From NCBI GenBank assembly GCA_943788505.1, contig CALSQR010000002.1, positions 124,001 through 188,000 on the forward strand: a stretch of 64,000 nucleotides of DNA. Direction: 5' to 3'. Shown here one piece after another: positions 46,366-56,119 of the stretch. The stretch comes from an uncultured bacterium. Lineage in GTDB: Bacteria > Bacteroidota > Rhodothermia > Rhodothermales > UBA10348. The notes beneath the pieces are model-generated. The model was not told the DNA's origin and searched no databases. It was given only the letters and a program-made list of their open reading frames with translations. Each line of letters begins with the position of its first letter. The first letter of the stretch is position 1. The position numbers and the translations under genes are program-made.

Positions 46366-48312
46366 TTACCGGTTTTTTCGATCCGTAATCAGCTGTTCAA
46401 CGACAGATTCATCCGCTAGCGTAGACGTATCTCCAAGATTTGAAAAATCGTTGGCAGCGATCTTGCGCAGGATGCGTCGCATGATCTTTCCAGATCGAGT
46501 CTTAGGAAGACCCGGTGTACTCTGAATGAAATCAGGCTTGGCTATGGGACCAATTACCTGGCGCACATGAGCGGTCAGCGTGGCGATGAGCTCGTCGCTA
46601 GCATCAACCCCGGCATTGAGAGTTACATACGCATAGATGCCTTGCCCCTTGATGTCGTGTGGAAACCCAACGACCGCTGCTTCAGCCACCGCTTCGTGAG
46701 CAACCAGAGCGCTTTCCACTTCAGCGGTACCCATCCGGTGGCCAGAAACATTAATTACATCATCGACGCGACCTGTAATCCAGTAATATCCGTCTTCATC
46801 ACGACGGCACCCGTCCCCGGTGAAATATAAATTATCGAACGTGGAGAAATAGGTCTGAATAAACCGTTCATGGTCGCGGTACACGGTCCTAGCCTGCCCC
46901 GGCCATGAGTCTTCGATAACGAGTACGCCTTCTGCTGCTCCTTCGAGTTCTGCTCCTTCCGTAGTCAGCAACGCAGGCTTGATCCCAAAAAACGGAACGG
47001 TAGCAGAACCAGGTTTCGTGGCAATAGCGCCTGGAAGCGATGTAATCATGATGCCCCCCGTTTCGGTTTGCCACCAGGTGTCCACGATAGGGCAACGCCC
47101 CTCACCGACGACCTCGTTATACCATCTCCAGGCTTCTGGGTTGATGGGCTCCCCTACACTACCCAAGAGGCGCAGCGAAGATCGAGATGTTTTGGTTACA
47201 AAGGAATCACCTTGCTGCATCAAAGCGCGGATCGCCGTCGGTGCTGTGTAAAACTGATTTACCTGGTGCTTGTCTACCACTTCCCAGAAACGCGAGGCGT
47301 CTGGCCACGTCGGGACACCTTCAAAAAACACTTGCGTGGCGCCGTTGATCAGGGGTCCATAGACGATGTAACTATGTCCAGTTACCCATCCGACATCGGC
47401 CGTGCACCAAAACACGTCTCCATCGTGATAATCAAATACATATTTGTGCGTCATAGAGGCCCAAACCTGATAGCCCCCGGTCGTGTGTAGCAATCCTTTG
47501 GGTTTACCTGTAGATCCGCTCGTGTACAAAATGAACAAAGGATCTTCTGAATCCATATGCTCCGGCGGGCAATCGGCTGAAACAGATGCCATCGCTTCGT
47601 CCATCCAGATGTCTCGGCCAGCCATCATTGCAACATCTCTACCGCTTCGTCTCGCTACGATGGTGCACGTAACCTCAGGGCACTGCGCTAACGCCTTGTC
47701 CGCATTCACTTTCAAAGGAACGAACTTTCCTCCCCTTTTTCCTTCATCGGCCGTGATAAGAATGGTGGAATCGCAATCCAATATCCGACTTGCAAGGGCA
47801 TCTGGGCTAAATCCACCAAAGACAACCGAATGAATGGCGCCGATTCGTGCGCAAGCCAACATGGCGACAGCAGCTTCAGGGATCATGGGTAGATAGATCG
47901 TTACACGATCACCCTTTTTCACACCTTGTGCCTTAAGCACGTTCCCCATTCGGCTGACTTCTTCATGCAGTTCCTTATACGAAATGTGACGAGCAGGCTC
48001 GGATGGATCATCGGGCTCAAAGATCAACGCCGTCTGATCTGCCCGCGTTGCAAGATGCCGGTCCAATGCATTGTGGGAGGCGTTCGTTCTACCTCCTTCG
48101 TACCATCGAATATGCAGATCTTCTTTGGCAAAAGATGTGTTTTTAACGGTACTAAACGGCTTGAACCATTCGATGCCCTCAGCCATCTCTGCCCAGAATC
48201 CGTCGGGGTCTTCGACAGAGCGCGCATACATCGCATCATACTCTTCTCTGGAACCAATTAGAGCACCAGCGGCAAAATCGTCGGGAACCGGGTAAAGAGC
48301 GTTCATCTGCAT
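46366..48312 (-). CDS. acs: Acetyl-CoA synthetase
   Basis: 648 residues, the standard length. It activates acetate to acetyl-CoA through acetyl-AMP. It shows the P-loop [19 protein letters not shown], the [11 protein letters not shown] core, [20 protein letters not shown] and the catalytic, acetylation-prone Lys in [13 protein letters not shown] near the end. With PckA downstream it forms an acetate-to-sugar route. A 203-base gap before pckA suggests separate promoters. Confidence 0.97.
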   Translation of the reverse strand: MQMNALYPVPDDFAAGALIGSREEYDAMYARSVEDPDGFWAEMAEGIEWFKPFSTVKNTSFAKEDLHIRWYEGGRTNASHNALDRHLATRADQTALIFEPDDPSEPARHISYKELHEEVSRMGNVLKAQGVKKGDRVTIYLPMIPEAAVAMLACARIGAIHSVVFGGFSPDALASRILDCDSTILITADEGKRGGKFVPLKVNADKALAQCPEVTCTIVARRSGRDVAMMAGRDIWMDEAMASVSADCPPEHMDSEDPLFILYTSGSTGKPKGLLHTTGGYQVWASMTHKYVFDYHDGDVFWCTADVGWVTGHSYIVYGPLINGATQVFFEGVPTWPDASRFWEVVDKHQVNQFYTAPTAIRALMQQGDSFVTKTSRSSLRLLGSVGEPINPEAWRWYNEVVGEGRCPIVDTWWQTETGGIMITSLPGAIATKPGSATVPFFGIKPALLTTEGAELEGAAEGVLVIEDSWPGQARTVYRDHERFIQTYFSTFDNLYFTGDGCRRDEDGYYWITGRVDDVINVSGHRMGTAEVESALVAHEAVAEAAVVGFPHDIKGQGIYAYVTLNAGVDASDELIATLTAHVRQVIGPIAKPDFIQSTPGLPKTRSGKIMRRILRKIAANDFSNLGDTSTLADESVVEQLITDRKNR

Positions 48313-48589
48313 TCAGGTTGTTTACGTGTCAACTTCTAGGGCCGATGGCTAACGTGTTCCGTGCCCGGAAGACGTCCTTATGGAGAAGGCAAAATACACC
48401 TCACTCACCAACTTTGTCTTGAGTGCTTTCCACCATATCACGCCGATGCCACTTCATCACCCCTTACCCGACTCTCAGAAAATGTGCGTTGCACACCGGT
48501 GTATATTGATCAAAATGACTCGGAGCCGCATGAAGGTAGCTTTCCTCAACGGCCCTTGCTTTTACCTTTTAGCTATCACCATTGAGAGC

Positions 48590-49402
48590 ATGTCAACGTC
48601 CAGACTCATCATTATCACCGGCGCAGCATGCGGCCTAGGCAGGTTACTTGCCGAACGATTTATTGCATCGGGTGATCGTGTTGCAGCTGTAGACCTTGAC
48701 CAGAATACCTTGGATGCAACAGCAAAGGCCTTGGGCTCGCTCTATGTCCCTGTTTTGATTGACCTCGCAGATCCAGAAGCCATTCAGAAAGGTTTTTCTG
48801 ACATCGAAGTTCAATTTGGACCGACTGATATCCTCATAAACAACGCCGGAATCGTAGCTGGACGTCATTTGCTGGAACTTACGACGGCAGACATCCGCAC
48901 GACTTTTGCAGTCAATGTGGAATCACATTTTCATACAACCCGCGCCGTACTCCCTGCGATGATCGAGCGCGGAAAGGGTCATATTGTAACGATAGCTTCA
49001 GCTGGAGGCATTGCAGCAACTGCCAGAATATCTGCCTACAGCTCCAGCAAGTTTGCAGCAGTGGGTTTTGATGATGCTCTTCGCGTTGAGCTACGACGTC
49101 TGGGACATCCTATCGACACTACGCTGGTGGCCCCTTTTTTCATAGACACGGGAATGTTTGCGGGTGTTCGCACGCGTTTTCCCAGGCTGCTGCCGATTCT
49201 GACACCCGAGTATGCTGTCGGACGAATTATGAAGGCGATACAAAAGAAGAAACGCAGGCTACTTATGCCACGCCTCGTATACGCCACTTACCCCCTGCGT
49301 CTTCTACCAGTGAGTTGGTACGATGCGATTGCCGATTTACTGGGCGTCACGCGGTCGATGGATGATTTCCGCGGACGAAGCGGGCCTTCCGAGCCCCAAT
49401 AA
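48590..49402 (+). CDS. Short-chain dehydrogenase/reductase
   Basis: 270 residues from ATG 48590; the frame stays open further upstream, but this start gives the standard N-terminus. The Rossmann motif is TGAACGLG, with NNAG, catalytic Ser in VTIASAGG and Tyr-x-x-x-Lys in SAYSSSKFA. After it come a hydrophobic stretch and a basic tail (MKAIQKKKRRLLMPRLVYA), like membrane-associated DHRS-type members. The substrate is unknown. Its 3' end overlaps the convergent pabBC gene by 56 bases. Confidence 0.9.
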   Translation: MSTSRLIIITGAACGLGRLLAERFIASGDRVAAVDLDQNTLDATAKALGSLYVPVLIDLADPEAIQKGFSDIEVQFGPTDILINNAGIVAGRHLLELTTADIRTTFAVNVESHFHTTRAVLPAMIERGKGHIVTIASAGGIAATARISAYSSSKFAAVGFDDALRVELRRLGHPIDTTLVAPFFIDTGMFAGVRTRFPRLLPILTPEYAVGRIMKAIQKKKRRLLMPRLVYATYPLRLLPVSWYDAIADLLGVTRSMDDFRGRSGPSEPQ

Positions 49403-51293
49403 TCGCGTTTGTGACAATGATTTCCTCAGCCAACTCCAGATCGGAAGGTTTCAAGACGTCTTCCCGTACCGCATTTTGCAGCATGAAAACTTGTCTCCCA
49501 ACGCCGGGAAGTAGCCCGCTAGAAAGCGGCGGGGTAACCCATTTGCCACCCTTTCGAACAAAGATATTGGTGATGGCACCTTCAGTGACTTCGCCTCGCT
49601 CGTTCATTAGAAGACCGTCGTAGCAGTCCCGTGTCCGAGCCTCAGTAAAAGCACTTTCGTACGCGCCCCGGTCGGTTGTCTTGTGATGATATCTGGGATG
49701 GGATGACGAAGTGCGCACACTACTAAGGCAAATAGCCAATGGCTGCGGCTTAGCATCTGCCTCGTTTCTCCTGGAGGCTTCCGTTCCTTCCATGTTATCC
49801 ATGTTCTCCATGTTCTCCATATTCTCCATGTTCAAGGAAGTCGCACTAAGAGTTACCACCCCTTGGTCGTCCATCAATAAACGAAGACGCCAGTCAGCGT
49901 TTTGATTTGAGGGTTGCCAATTAGTCACGGCTTGTGTCACAGAATCTCTGTCCCAGCTGAACCCGAGAACAGAAGCAGAATGCGCAAGCCTGTCCATGTG
50001 GTACCTAAGCAGCGGCACGTCATGGGTTGCCGCATCCCACCTCATGGTTTCGATGAGCTGTATCGGAAGGGCTGCTGCCCGATTCGAAAAAAACCTCGTT
50101 TTGAGGACCATTTCTTCGTACTCCTCTTCTGGATCCGAATCCCAGATGATGCCTCCTCCCGCACCAAGAATGAGCTCGTTCCGTCTTAGCACTGCCGTTC
50201 TGATGGCCACCGAGAAACACGCCTTTCGGTGTGCTGCAGATCCTGAGACATATCCAATCGCGCCGCAATACACGCCTCGAGGCCCAGCCTCCAATGCTTG
50301 GATTCGTCTCATCGAACGAATTTTTGGTGCTCCAGTAATGGATCCGCACGGAAATAGGGCATGAAACAGAGCAGGCACTTCGATTCCTTCGTGTAATTGA
50401 CCCGTGACTCTGGATGTCATTTGATGTACGCTGGGATAGGTCGAGACCGCAAACCGCTCCGGCACAGTAACCGATCCAGGTCGACACACCATAGAGAGAT
50501 CGTTTCGTAAGAGATCCACAATCATCAGGTTTTCTGCCCTGTTCTTCTCATCCCCGGCAAGCCAAGTGGAAAGACTGGTGTCCTGAGCGAGGGTTTCGCC
50601 ACGGGGAGCAGTGCCTTTCATGGGCTCAGCCTCAATAGATGTCCCATCTATGGCGAAAAACAATTCGGGAGAAAACGACAGCACGAAGAGGCCGCCCAGG
50701 TTCATAAAAGCACCGTACGCGACAGGCTGGCGGCTTCGAATGGTTAGAAAAAGATCAAGCGGATCGCCGTGAAATGGAGCCTTAAAACGAGTGGTGTGGT
50801 TAACCTGATAGACATCTCCTTCACGAATCAGATGCCGAATATCACGTACCCGCTGTCTGAAATCCTCGGCCGATTCCATCGCCTCCAGATCAGGCGCAAA
50901 ATCATCATCCTGCTCCAGCTTGCTGGAAGACGCCGTGGAAGCTGCGATGAGCTCTGGGCTCACTTCCTCGGGTGCATCATAAACACCAAACCAACCCAAC
51001 GGCGCCTCGCCGGGTAGGTTAAATCCACCATCAAATTCTGTAAAACGGTGTCGAAGAAAAGCATACCCTGCCTCATAGGCGAGGAAACCAGCCACATGAT
51101 GACCCTGCGCGGTCGCCTCTTCTACGGATGCTAGAAGCGGCTCCACTTCTTCCAGCCGATCAGCTCGCAGTATGCGAATTGGATGGGTAAAAAGAAGGCT
51201 CTTCGATCCTGGGCGACCGCCTGCGCCATCCAAGAGAATGGTACCCGGCTTTTGCAGGAGATCGTTTAGACGATTTGGATCATCCACGGACAT
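49347..51293 (-). CDS. pabB: Fused aminodeoxychorismate synthase (PabB) and aminodeoxychorismate lyase (PabC)
   Basis: 648 residues from ATG 51291-51293, with GGAAAAAG upstream; a TTG nine codons earlier would overlap the next gene. The N-terminal 400 residues are chorismate-binding PabB, with PMKGTAPRGETLAQD, FAVSTYPSVHQMTSRVTG and PCGSITGAPKIRSMRRI. The rest is a class IV aminotransferase fold (LIETMRWDAATHDVPLLRYH, then NERGEVTEGAITNIFV). Together they make 4-aminobenzoate for folate from chorismate, needing a PabA glutaminase from elsewhere. A 5-fold NME repeat lies in the second domain. It follows the GH109-like gene closely. Confidence 0.93.
   Translation of the reverse strand: MSVDDPNRLNDLLQKPGTILLDGAGGRPGSKSLLFTHPIRILRADRLEEVEPLLASVEEATAQGHHVAGFLAYEAGYAFLRHRFTEFDGGFNLPGEAPLGWFGVYDAPEEVSPELIAASTASSSKLEQDDDFAPDLEAMESAEDFRQRVRDIRHLIREGDVYQVNHTTRFKAPFHGDPLDLFLTIRSRQPVAYGAFMNLGGLFVLSFSPELFFAIDGTSIEAEPMKGTAPRGETLAQDTSLSTWLAGDEKNRAENLMIVDLLRNDLSMVCRPGSVTVPERFAVSTYPSVHQMTSRVTGQLHEGIEVPALFHALFPCGSITGAPKIRSMRRIQALEAGPRGVYCGAIGYVSGSAAHRKACFSVAIRTAVLRRNELILGAGGGIIWDSDPEEEYEEMVLKTRFFSNRAAALPIQLIETMRWDAATHDVPLLRYHMDRLAHSASVLGFSWDRDSVTQAVTNWQPSNQNADWRLRLLMDDQGVVTLSATSLNMENMENMENMDNMEGTEASRRNEADAKPQPLAICLSSVRTSSSHPRYHHKTTDRGAYESAFTEARTRDCYDGLLMNERGEVTEGAITNIFVRKGGKWVTPPLSSGLLPGVGRQVFMLQNAVREDVLKPSDLELAEEIIVTNAIIGARKARFVRGNHPSTA
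49791..49835 (-). repeat. Five 9-base tandem units within pabBC
   Basis: Units at 49791, 49800, 49809, 49818 and 49827 encode Asn-Met-Glu (or Asp) on the minus strand, giving an unstructured NMENMENMENMDNME insert in the lyase part. Each unit keeps frame, so slippage would change only linker length. Confidence 0.92.
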
Positions 51294-51316
51294 TTCTTTT
51301 TCCAATGGCGCGATCG

Positions 51317-52699
51317 TCAATAATCATCCCCAAGTGCAAACACTGGCTTACGCTTCATCCACAAGCCACGAGTGAAGTCAGGAAATGCCTGAGGAGCACT
51401 ACCGGCCGCAATCGAAGCTTCAGATAGCGGAGAGATCGCACTCCAAGCAGCTGCGTCGTAGGCGTCAAGAGGGGTATCAAGACCTCTTTTCACGGATTCA
51501 ACAAAGGCGTGATCGACGAAATAGTCCATTCCACCGTGTCCAGCTCCCGTTGCGTCAGCCTCGTACTTCTTCCATAGAGGATGGTCATATTTTTCAAGCC
51601 ACTCCTCAGCGGGTGTCCATGCATGCTGTGGCGTGAGGCCCTCGATCATGAGGGAGCGGTTGACATCCATCCAGATTCCCTTCGTTCCTTGAACACGGAA
51701 ACCGAGGGAATACGGACGCGGCAGGTTGGTATCGTGACTTACGATAATGGATTCGCCGTTTTGAGTTTGAATCACAGTTGTGATTACATCACCCAGTTTG
51801 AAGTCTACGGATGCATTCGGGTGGTCGCGGCCACCATTTGCTACCACATAGTCATGCAGACCACGCCCTTTGGAGGCGGTCGACGTCAAGGAAACGAATC
51901 GATTGCCGCGATTGATGTTCGTGTATACGGCAACCGGCCCAATGCCGTGGGTGGGATATAAATCGCCGTTACGGTGGACAGAATGCAAGGTCCGCCATTT
52001 TGCTTCTGAAAAAGCATTGTCGCCGAATTCAACACCTCCACCATAGGCCTGCGTACCGTTGTTGAATTTTACAGCCCTGAGATCATGCTGGTAGCCACAT
52101 TCGAGATGGACCATTTCTCCAAATAGGTTCTCTCGGACCATATTCATGATGGCCATAACGTCCCGCCTATAACAGACATTCTCCATGATCATGCATGGCT
52201 TCCCTGTCTCTTCGTAGGTGTTGACTAAGTCCCAGCATTCTTCCATCGTGTTAGCAGCTGAAACTTCCACGCCAGCATATTTGCCCGCTTTCATAGCAGC
52301 AACTGCCATCTTGGTATGCCAAAGCCACGGTGTTGCAATGATGACGCCATCAATATCATCACGCTCGAGCATGTCTTCGAATGCCCGCTCGCTTCCAGTA
52401 AACTCCGCCGCTGCAGGACGACCGGAATCCGCGATCATTTTTCGTGCGATAGCGAGATTATTAGCATCAATGTCGCAGATGGCAGGAATGATGGTGTCTT
52501 CACGGCGAAGCATGATGCGCAAATGCTCCTGCCCCCTGAGACCAACTCCAATGAACGCTATCCGGGCTGTGCGGTCATCCTTGCCGGAAACAATAGCGGC
52601 GGCCTTGCTCCGGACTTCAGCTGCAAGCGCTTCTCCTTTCGAAACGGTGGCTCCCACGCCGGCAATAGCTCCGGCTCGCAGGAAATTTCGTCTGTCCAT
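51317..52699 (-). CDS. GH109-like Gfo/Idh/MocA oxidoreductase, Tat-exported
   Basis: 460 residues. A twin-arginine signal opens the protein (MDRRNFLRAGAIAGVGATVS). The NAD-binding motif is FIGVGLRGQEHLRI, and the catalytic-side motifs MIMENVCYRRDVMAIMNMV and HLECGYQHDLRAV match the GH109 group, which cleaves alpha-N-acetylgalactosaminides using NAD as a bound cofactor. A general secreted dehydrogenase is the alternative. It is divergent from a sodium:solute symporter 186 bases away, and a galactokinase-like gene is close, hinting at a sugar-scavenging set. Confidence 0.85.
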   Translation of the reverse strand: MDRRNFLRAGAIAGVGATVSKGEALAAEVRSKAAAIVSGKDDRTARIAFIGVGLRGQEHLRIMLRREDTIIPAICDIDANNLAIARKMIADSGRPAAAEFTGSERAFEDMLERDDIDGVIIATPWLWHTKMAVAAMKAGKYAGVEVSAANTMEECWDLVNTYEETGKPCMIMENVCYRRDVMAIMNMVRENLFGEMVHLECGYQHDLRAVKFNNGTQAYGGGVEFGDNAFSEAKWRTLHSVHRNGDLYPTHGIGPVAVYTNINRGNRFVSLTSTASKGRGLHDYVVANGGRDHPNASVDFKLGDVITTVIQTQNGESIIVSHDTNLPRPYSLGFRVQGTKGIWMDVNRSLMIEGLTPQHAWTPAEEWLEKYDHPLWKKYEADATGAGHGGMDYFVDHAFVESVKRGLDTPLDAYDAAAWSAISPLSEASIAAGSAPQAFPDFTRGLWMKRKPVFALGDDY

Positions 52700-52827
52700 G
52701 TCTTTCTCCTCTTTTGCTTGATGACCGGAATCGGCTCCGGAAGTACGGCCGAAACAGAACGAATGTCAAGATCAACATTGGCTTTGAGAGAATCTTAGGT
52801 GATGTTATTACATTGCGTCCGCCACAT

Positions 52828-52857
52828 CGTGGTGCGCAGGCAGAGCCGCGCACCACG
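52828..52857 (+). promoter_or_regulatory. 10-bp hairpin in the symporter leader
   Basis: CGTGGTGCGC (52828-52837) pairs perfectly with GCGCACCACG (52848-52857) around a 10-base loop, 28 bases before the symporter ATG. There is no T run. As DNA it could equally be an operator shared with the divergent GH109-like gene. Confidence 0.55.
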
Positions 52858-52885
52858 CATCGCTTAATCAGTAACTCGTCTGCGC

Positions 52886-54655
52886 ATGCAACTCTCGACC
52901 CTGGACTGGACCATTATGGGCGGCTTTTTTGTCGTCTCTCTCATAATCGGACTGTCCGTTTCCCGCAGTAGTGGCCGGAGTTTTCGGTCATTTTTCCTAG
53001 CAGGACAATCCATGCCGTGGTGGTTTCTCGGTATCTCGATGGTTGCAACAACCTTTTCGACAGATACTCCAAACCTGGTAACGGACATCGTCCGAGGCAC
53101 AGGAGCGGATGGTAACTGGACATGGTGGGCCTTCCTCCTGACAGGTATGCTAACGGTCTTCTTGTATGCCAAGCTCTGGCGTCGTTCCGGCGTACTGACC
53201 GATGTAGAGTTCTATGAAATTCGCTATTCGGGTCCTATCGCAGCATTTTTGCGTGGATTTAGGGCTGTATACCTCGGAATCGTATTCAATATCATCATCA
53301 TGGCCTCTGTGACGCTTGCAGCGATCAAAATCGGAAGCATCATGATGGGCTGGACACCGCTCGAAACCGTAGTAATTGCGGCTGTGATTACCATGGCGTA
53401 CTCCGCCCTAGGAGGGCTTCGTGGCGTGGTCCTCACCGATATGATCCAATTCGCCATGGCCATGATTGGTAGCATCTGGGCGACTATCTATGTCCTGAAC
53501 CTGCCAGAAGTAGGCGGTTTGGCCAATATGCTCGCGCACGAAAACGTACAGCCGGCACTATCCTTTTTGCCTACATTCGACGGCAACTTCATGGAAGATC
53601 TCGTCCCGATCTTTCTGATTCCCATCGCGGTTCAGTGGTGGGCCGCCTACTACCCCGGATCTGAACCCGGCGGAGGCGGCTATCTCGCTCAGCGAATGAT
53701 CTCGGCCAGAAGCGAAAAAGAAGCAGCTGGAGCCGCCCTTTTGTTCAATGTCCTGCACTATGCTCTGCGACCATGGCCTTGGATCTTGATTGCCTTTGCT
53801 TCCATGATCGTCTTTCCTGATCTGGCATCGATCGCCGAACGCTTTCCCCATGTGCCGGAACAAGTTGTGCGAAATGACCTAGCCTATCCTGCTATGTTGA
53901 CGTTCCTCCCAGCTGGGCTGCTGGGACTGGTGGTTACCTCGCTTGCAGCTGCCTACATGTCTACAATGTCGTCCCAGGTGAACTGGGGGTCCTCCATCGT
54001 AGTCAATGACTTGTACCATCGGTTCATCAACCCTGAAGCATCGGAATCACAGCAGGTATGGGTAGGCCGTATAGCTACCGTTGTGTTGATGATTGTTGCC
54101 TGTACACTAGCTCTTTTCCTCGAAAATGCCCTTCAGGTATTCAACATCGTACTTCAAATCGGTGCGGGCACAGGATTGATCTTCATCCTTCGATGGTTCT
54201 GGTGGCGCGTCAATGCGGAAGCAGAACTGACGGCTATGATTGTATCCTTTGTCGTCGCATTGGTATTCACTTTCTCAGGAGGAATGGGCCTTGAAGGATG
54301 GGAACAGCTCTTGGTAGGAGTGATCATCACCACCATTGCGTGGGTCTCAGCCGCGTATATCTTCCCATCTACCGACGAAAAAACGCTTGTCTCCTTCTAC
54401 AAAAAAATTCGTCCTGGAGGCCGTGGTTGGACGCGCGTCGCTGGACAGATTTCAGAAGACACAAGTGAGGACGGATCTGATTTCCCGCTCGCTATCCTCG
54501 GGATGGTCGTAGGCTCCGGCATGATTTACGGAACACTATTCGCCACCGGGTACACTCTGTACGGTCAGACGATGCCTGCATTGATCGTAGGAGCTTTCGC
54601 TCTTGCGTGCGCATTTGGACTCTGGAAAATCTGGCCCAAAATGAAGTTTGACTAA
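52886..54655 (+). CDS. Sodium:solute symporter (SSS family)
   Basis: 589 residues with about 13-14 helices. The N-terminal pattern SFRSFFLAGQSMPWWFLGIS and MVATTFSTDTPNLVTDIVRG is typical of the SSS family. It also has the GGLRGVVLTDMIQFAMAMIG block and a Ser pair in YMSTMSSQVNWGSSIVVNDL that helps bind sodium. The substrate is probably a sugar or related solute; the neighbours (GH109-like, galactokinase-like) favour that but do not prove it. Convergent with the kinase gene, 28 bases apart. Confidence 0.93.
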   Translation: MQLSTLDWTIMGGFFVVSLIIGLSVSRSSGRSFRSFFLAGQSMPWWFLGISMVATTFSTDTPNLVTDIVRGTGADGNWTWWAFLLTGMLTVFLYAKLWRRSGVLTDVEFYEIRYSGPIAAFLRGFRAVYLGIVFNIIIMASVTLAAIKIGSIMMGWTPLETVVIAAVITMAYSALGGLRGVVLTDMIQFAMAMIGSIWATIYVLNLPEVGGLANMLAHENVQPALSFLPTFDGNFMEDLVPIFLIPIAVQWWAAYYPGSEPGGGGYLAQRMISARSEKEAAGAALLFNVLHYALRPWPWILIAFASMIVFPDLASIAERFPHVPEQVVRNDLAYPAMLTFLPAGLLGLVVTSLAAAYMSTMSSQVNWGSSIVVNDLYHRFINPEASESQQVWVGRIATVVLMIVACTLALFLENALQVFNIVLQIGAGTGLIFILRWFWWRVNAEAELTAMIVSFVVALVFTFSGGMGLEGWEQLLVGVIITTIAWVSAAYIFPSTDEKTLVSFYKKIRPGGRGWTRVAGQISEDTSEDGSDFPLAILGMVVGSGMIYGTLFATGYTLYGQTMPALIVGAFALACAFGLWKIWPKMKFD

Positions 54656-54683
54656 GCCGGTAGAAGTCCGCTCCCGCAAACGC

Positions 54684-56009
54684 CTAGTTCATCTGCCCCG
54701 AAACCACGCCCGCGACGCTGCCGGGCAAACTAACCCAGGCACCTGGGCCAGGGCTGTTGAGTAGGAAAATGCTCTGATCTCCGTGTTGGGGGTAGGCGCT
54801 TCGATATGCGGTAGCCCAATCGGACTTGAATTGCAGTGCGCTTTCTTTTTTGACCAGAGCCCAGACTGCTCCTCCGAAACCTGCGCCAAACCCATTTGCC
54901 CCGTAGGCACCCAAGCCCCTTGCCAATCGAACCAGCGCGTTCGTTTCAGGGATCTGGTTGAGGAGCCAATCAGATGCCATCCTTTGCGAGTTATCTGCCA
55001 CGTGACCAAACGTATCCCAATCTGAAGCTTTGATAGCCCGGATCGCTTCAGGAATCACATAATCGACCTCACGCTCAAACTGTTGATATCGATCCCACAG
55101 ATCATTGTCGGGAATCGCCCATCGCAGGCTTTCTCGGTCGAAGTATGGAGAGGCCATCATGGCACCCATTGTCGGGAAGTGTTCGTCTACATCGACCGAA
55201 TACAACCGGGCAACTTCTGCAGCCATGTCGCTGGCTCGGTTATAGGCTTCGCGGGCTGAACCCGTTTTATTGGCTTTCACGCCACTTCCCCCAATGACGA
55301 ATGTGCAATCGTCAGGGAAAACAATTTGCTCAAATCGCTGAACAGGATGATATCCATACAAGCCAAGAGTCTCGCTTTCGGAGAGTAGAATAGCAGTGTG
55401 GTCCTGACTTCCGCCTCGCGTTCCTACGCCGGACCTAGATTCGGCATCTGCTGAGGACGTCAAAAATGGAGCACCGGACTCAACTGCTCCTGCATATCCA
55501 GCAAAAGCTGCAACATCAGAAAATGGCAAATCGGAATATCCGCCTTCGCTGAGCAATCCCAGCAGCACAGCAACGACTAAACAACTCGACGAACTCATTC
55601 CAGAAGCCGACGGCAAATCACTCGAAATAACAAGCCGTATTCCGTGTTCTGGCATCCCGAAATCACTGATCACTCGCTTGAGCACGGTAAACGGATAAAT
55701 CGTCCATGACCCGTCTTGTACTAGCTTGTTATAAGCAAATTCGGCCTCTAGACCGCGCGCAACGTCGTGGATGATGAGGCTAGCTTTTTCATGCCGCTCA
55801 ACGAGCGCTGCAATTCCTTGTTCAGAGGCACAGGTCAGGCTCTCGCCACCTGCATAATCTGTGTGTTTACCAAACACTTCGATACGTCCGGGGACCCACA
55901 TGGCGGTGGGCGTAGTCGTCAAGCAAGCAGCCAGCAAAGCTGATCGCCTCACATCGTCAAGTACGATAGGCGCTTGACTAAAGGGGTTGGAGTCAGAACT
56001 GATTGACAC
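54684..56009 (-). CDS. galK: Galactokinase-like GHMP kinase
   Basis: 441 residues from GTG 56007-56009; no ATG fits before motif 1. The three GHMP motifs are GRIEVFGKHTDYAGG (41-55), LPSASGMSSSSCLVVAVLLG and GANGFGAGFGGAVWALV. In well-studied galactokinases motif 1 reads GEHTDY, with Glu and His binding galactose; here the Glu is Lys48. So it may use another sugar. It phosphorylates a sugar at C1 by family rule. Probably monocistronic. Confidence 0.8.
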   Translation of the reverse strand: MSISSDSNPFSQAPIVLDDVRRSALLAACLTTTPTAMWVPGRIEVFGKHTDYAGGESLTCASEQGIAALVERHEKASLIIHDVARGLEAEFAYNKLVQDGSWTIYPFTVLKRVISDFGMPEHGIRLVISSDLPSASGMSSSSCLVVAVLLGLLSEGGYSDLPFSDVAAFAGYAGAVESGAPFLTSSADAESRSGVGTRGGSQDHTAILLSESETLGLYGYHPVQRFEQIVFPDDCTFVIGGSGVKANKTGSAREAYNRASDMAAEVARLYSVDVDEHFPTMGAMMASPYFDRESLRWAIPDNDLWDRYQQFEREVDYVIPEAIRAIKASDWDTFGHVADNSQRMASDWLLNQIPETNALVRLARGLGAYGANGFGAGFGGAVWALVKKESALQFKSDWATAYRSAYPQHGDQSIFLLNSPGPGAWVSLPGSVAGVVSGQMN

Positions 56010-56119
56010 GTCAAAACACGTTTACATTGGAAGTAGTCTCGGTACTGTTTCTCGCCGTTTCTGATCCTTTTTATTTGGTGCGAAAACTACTAAAAACAGC
56101 CTATTTCGTTATCGGTCGT

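Noticed and set aside
51294-51320. TTG start for the PabB-PabC fusion at 51320
   Set aside because: ATG 51291-51293 has a good purine-rich site just upstream and does not overlap the previous gene.
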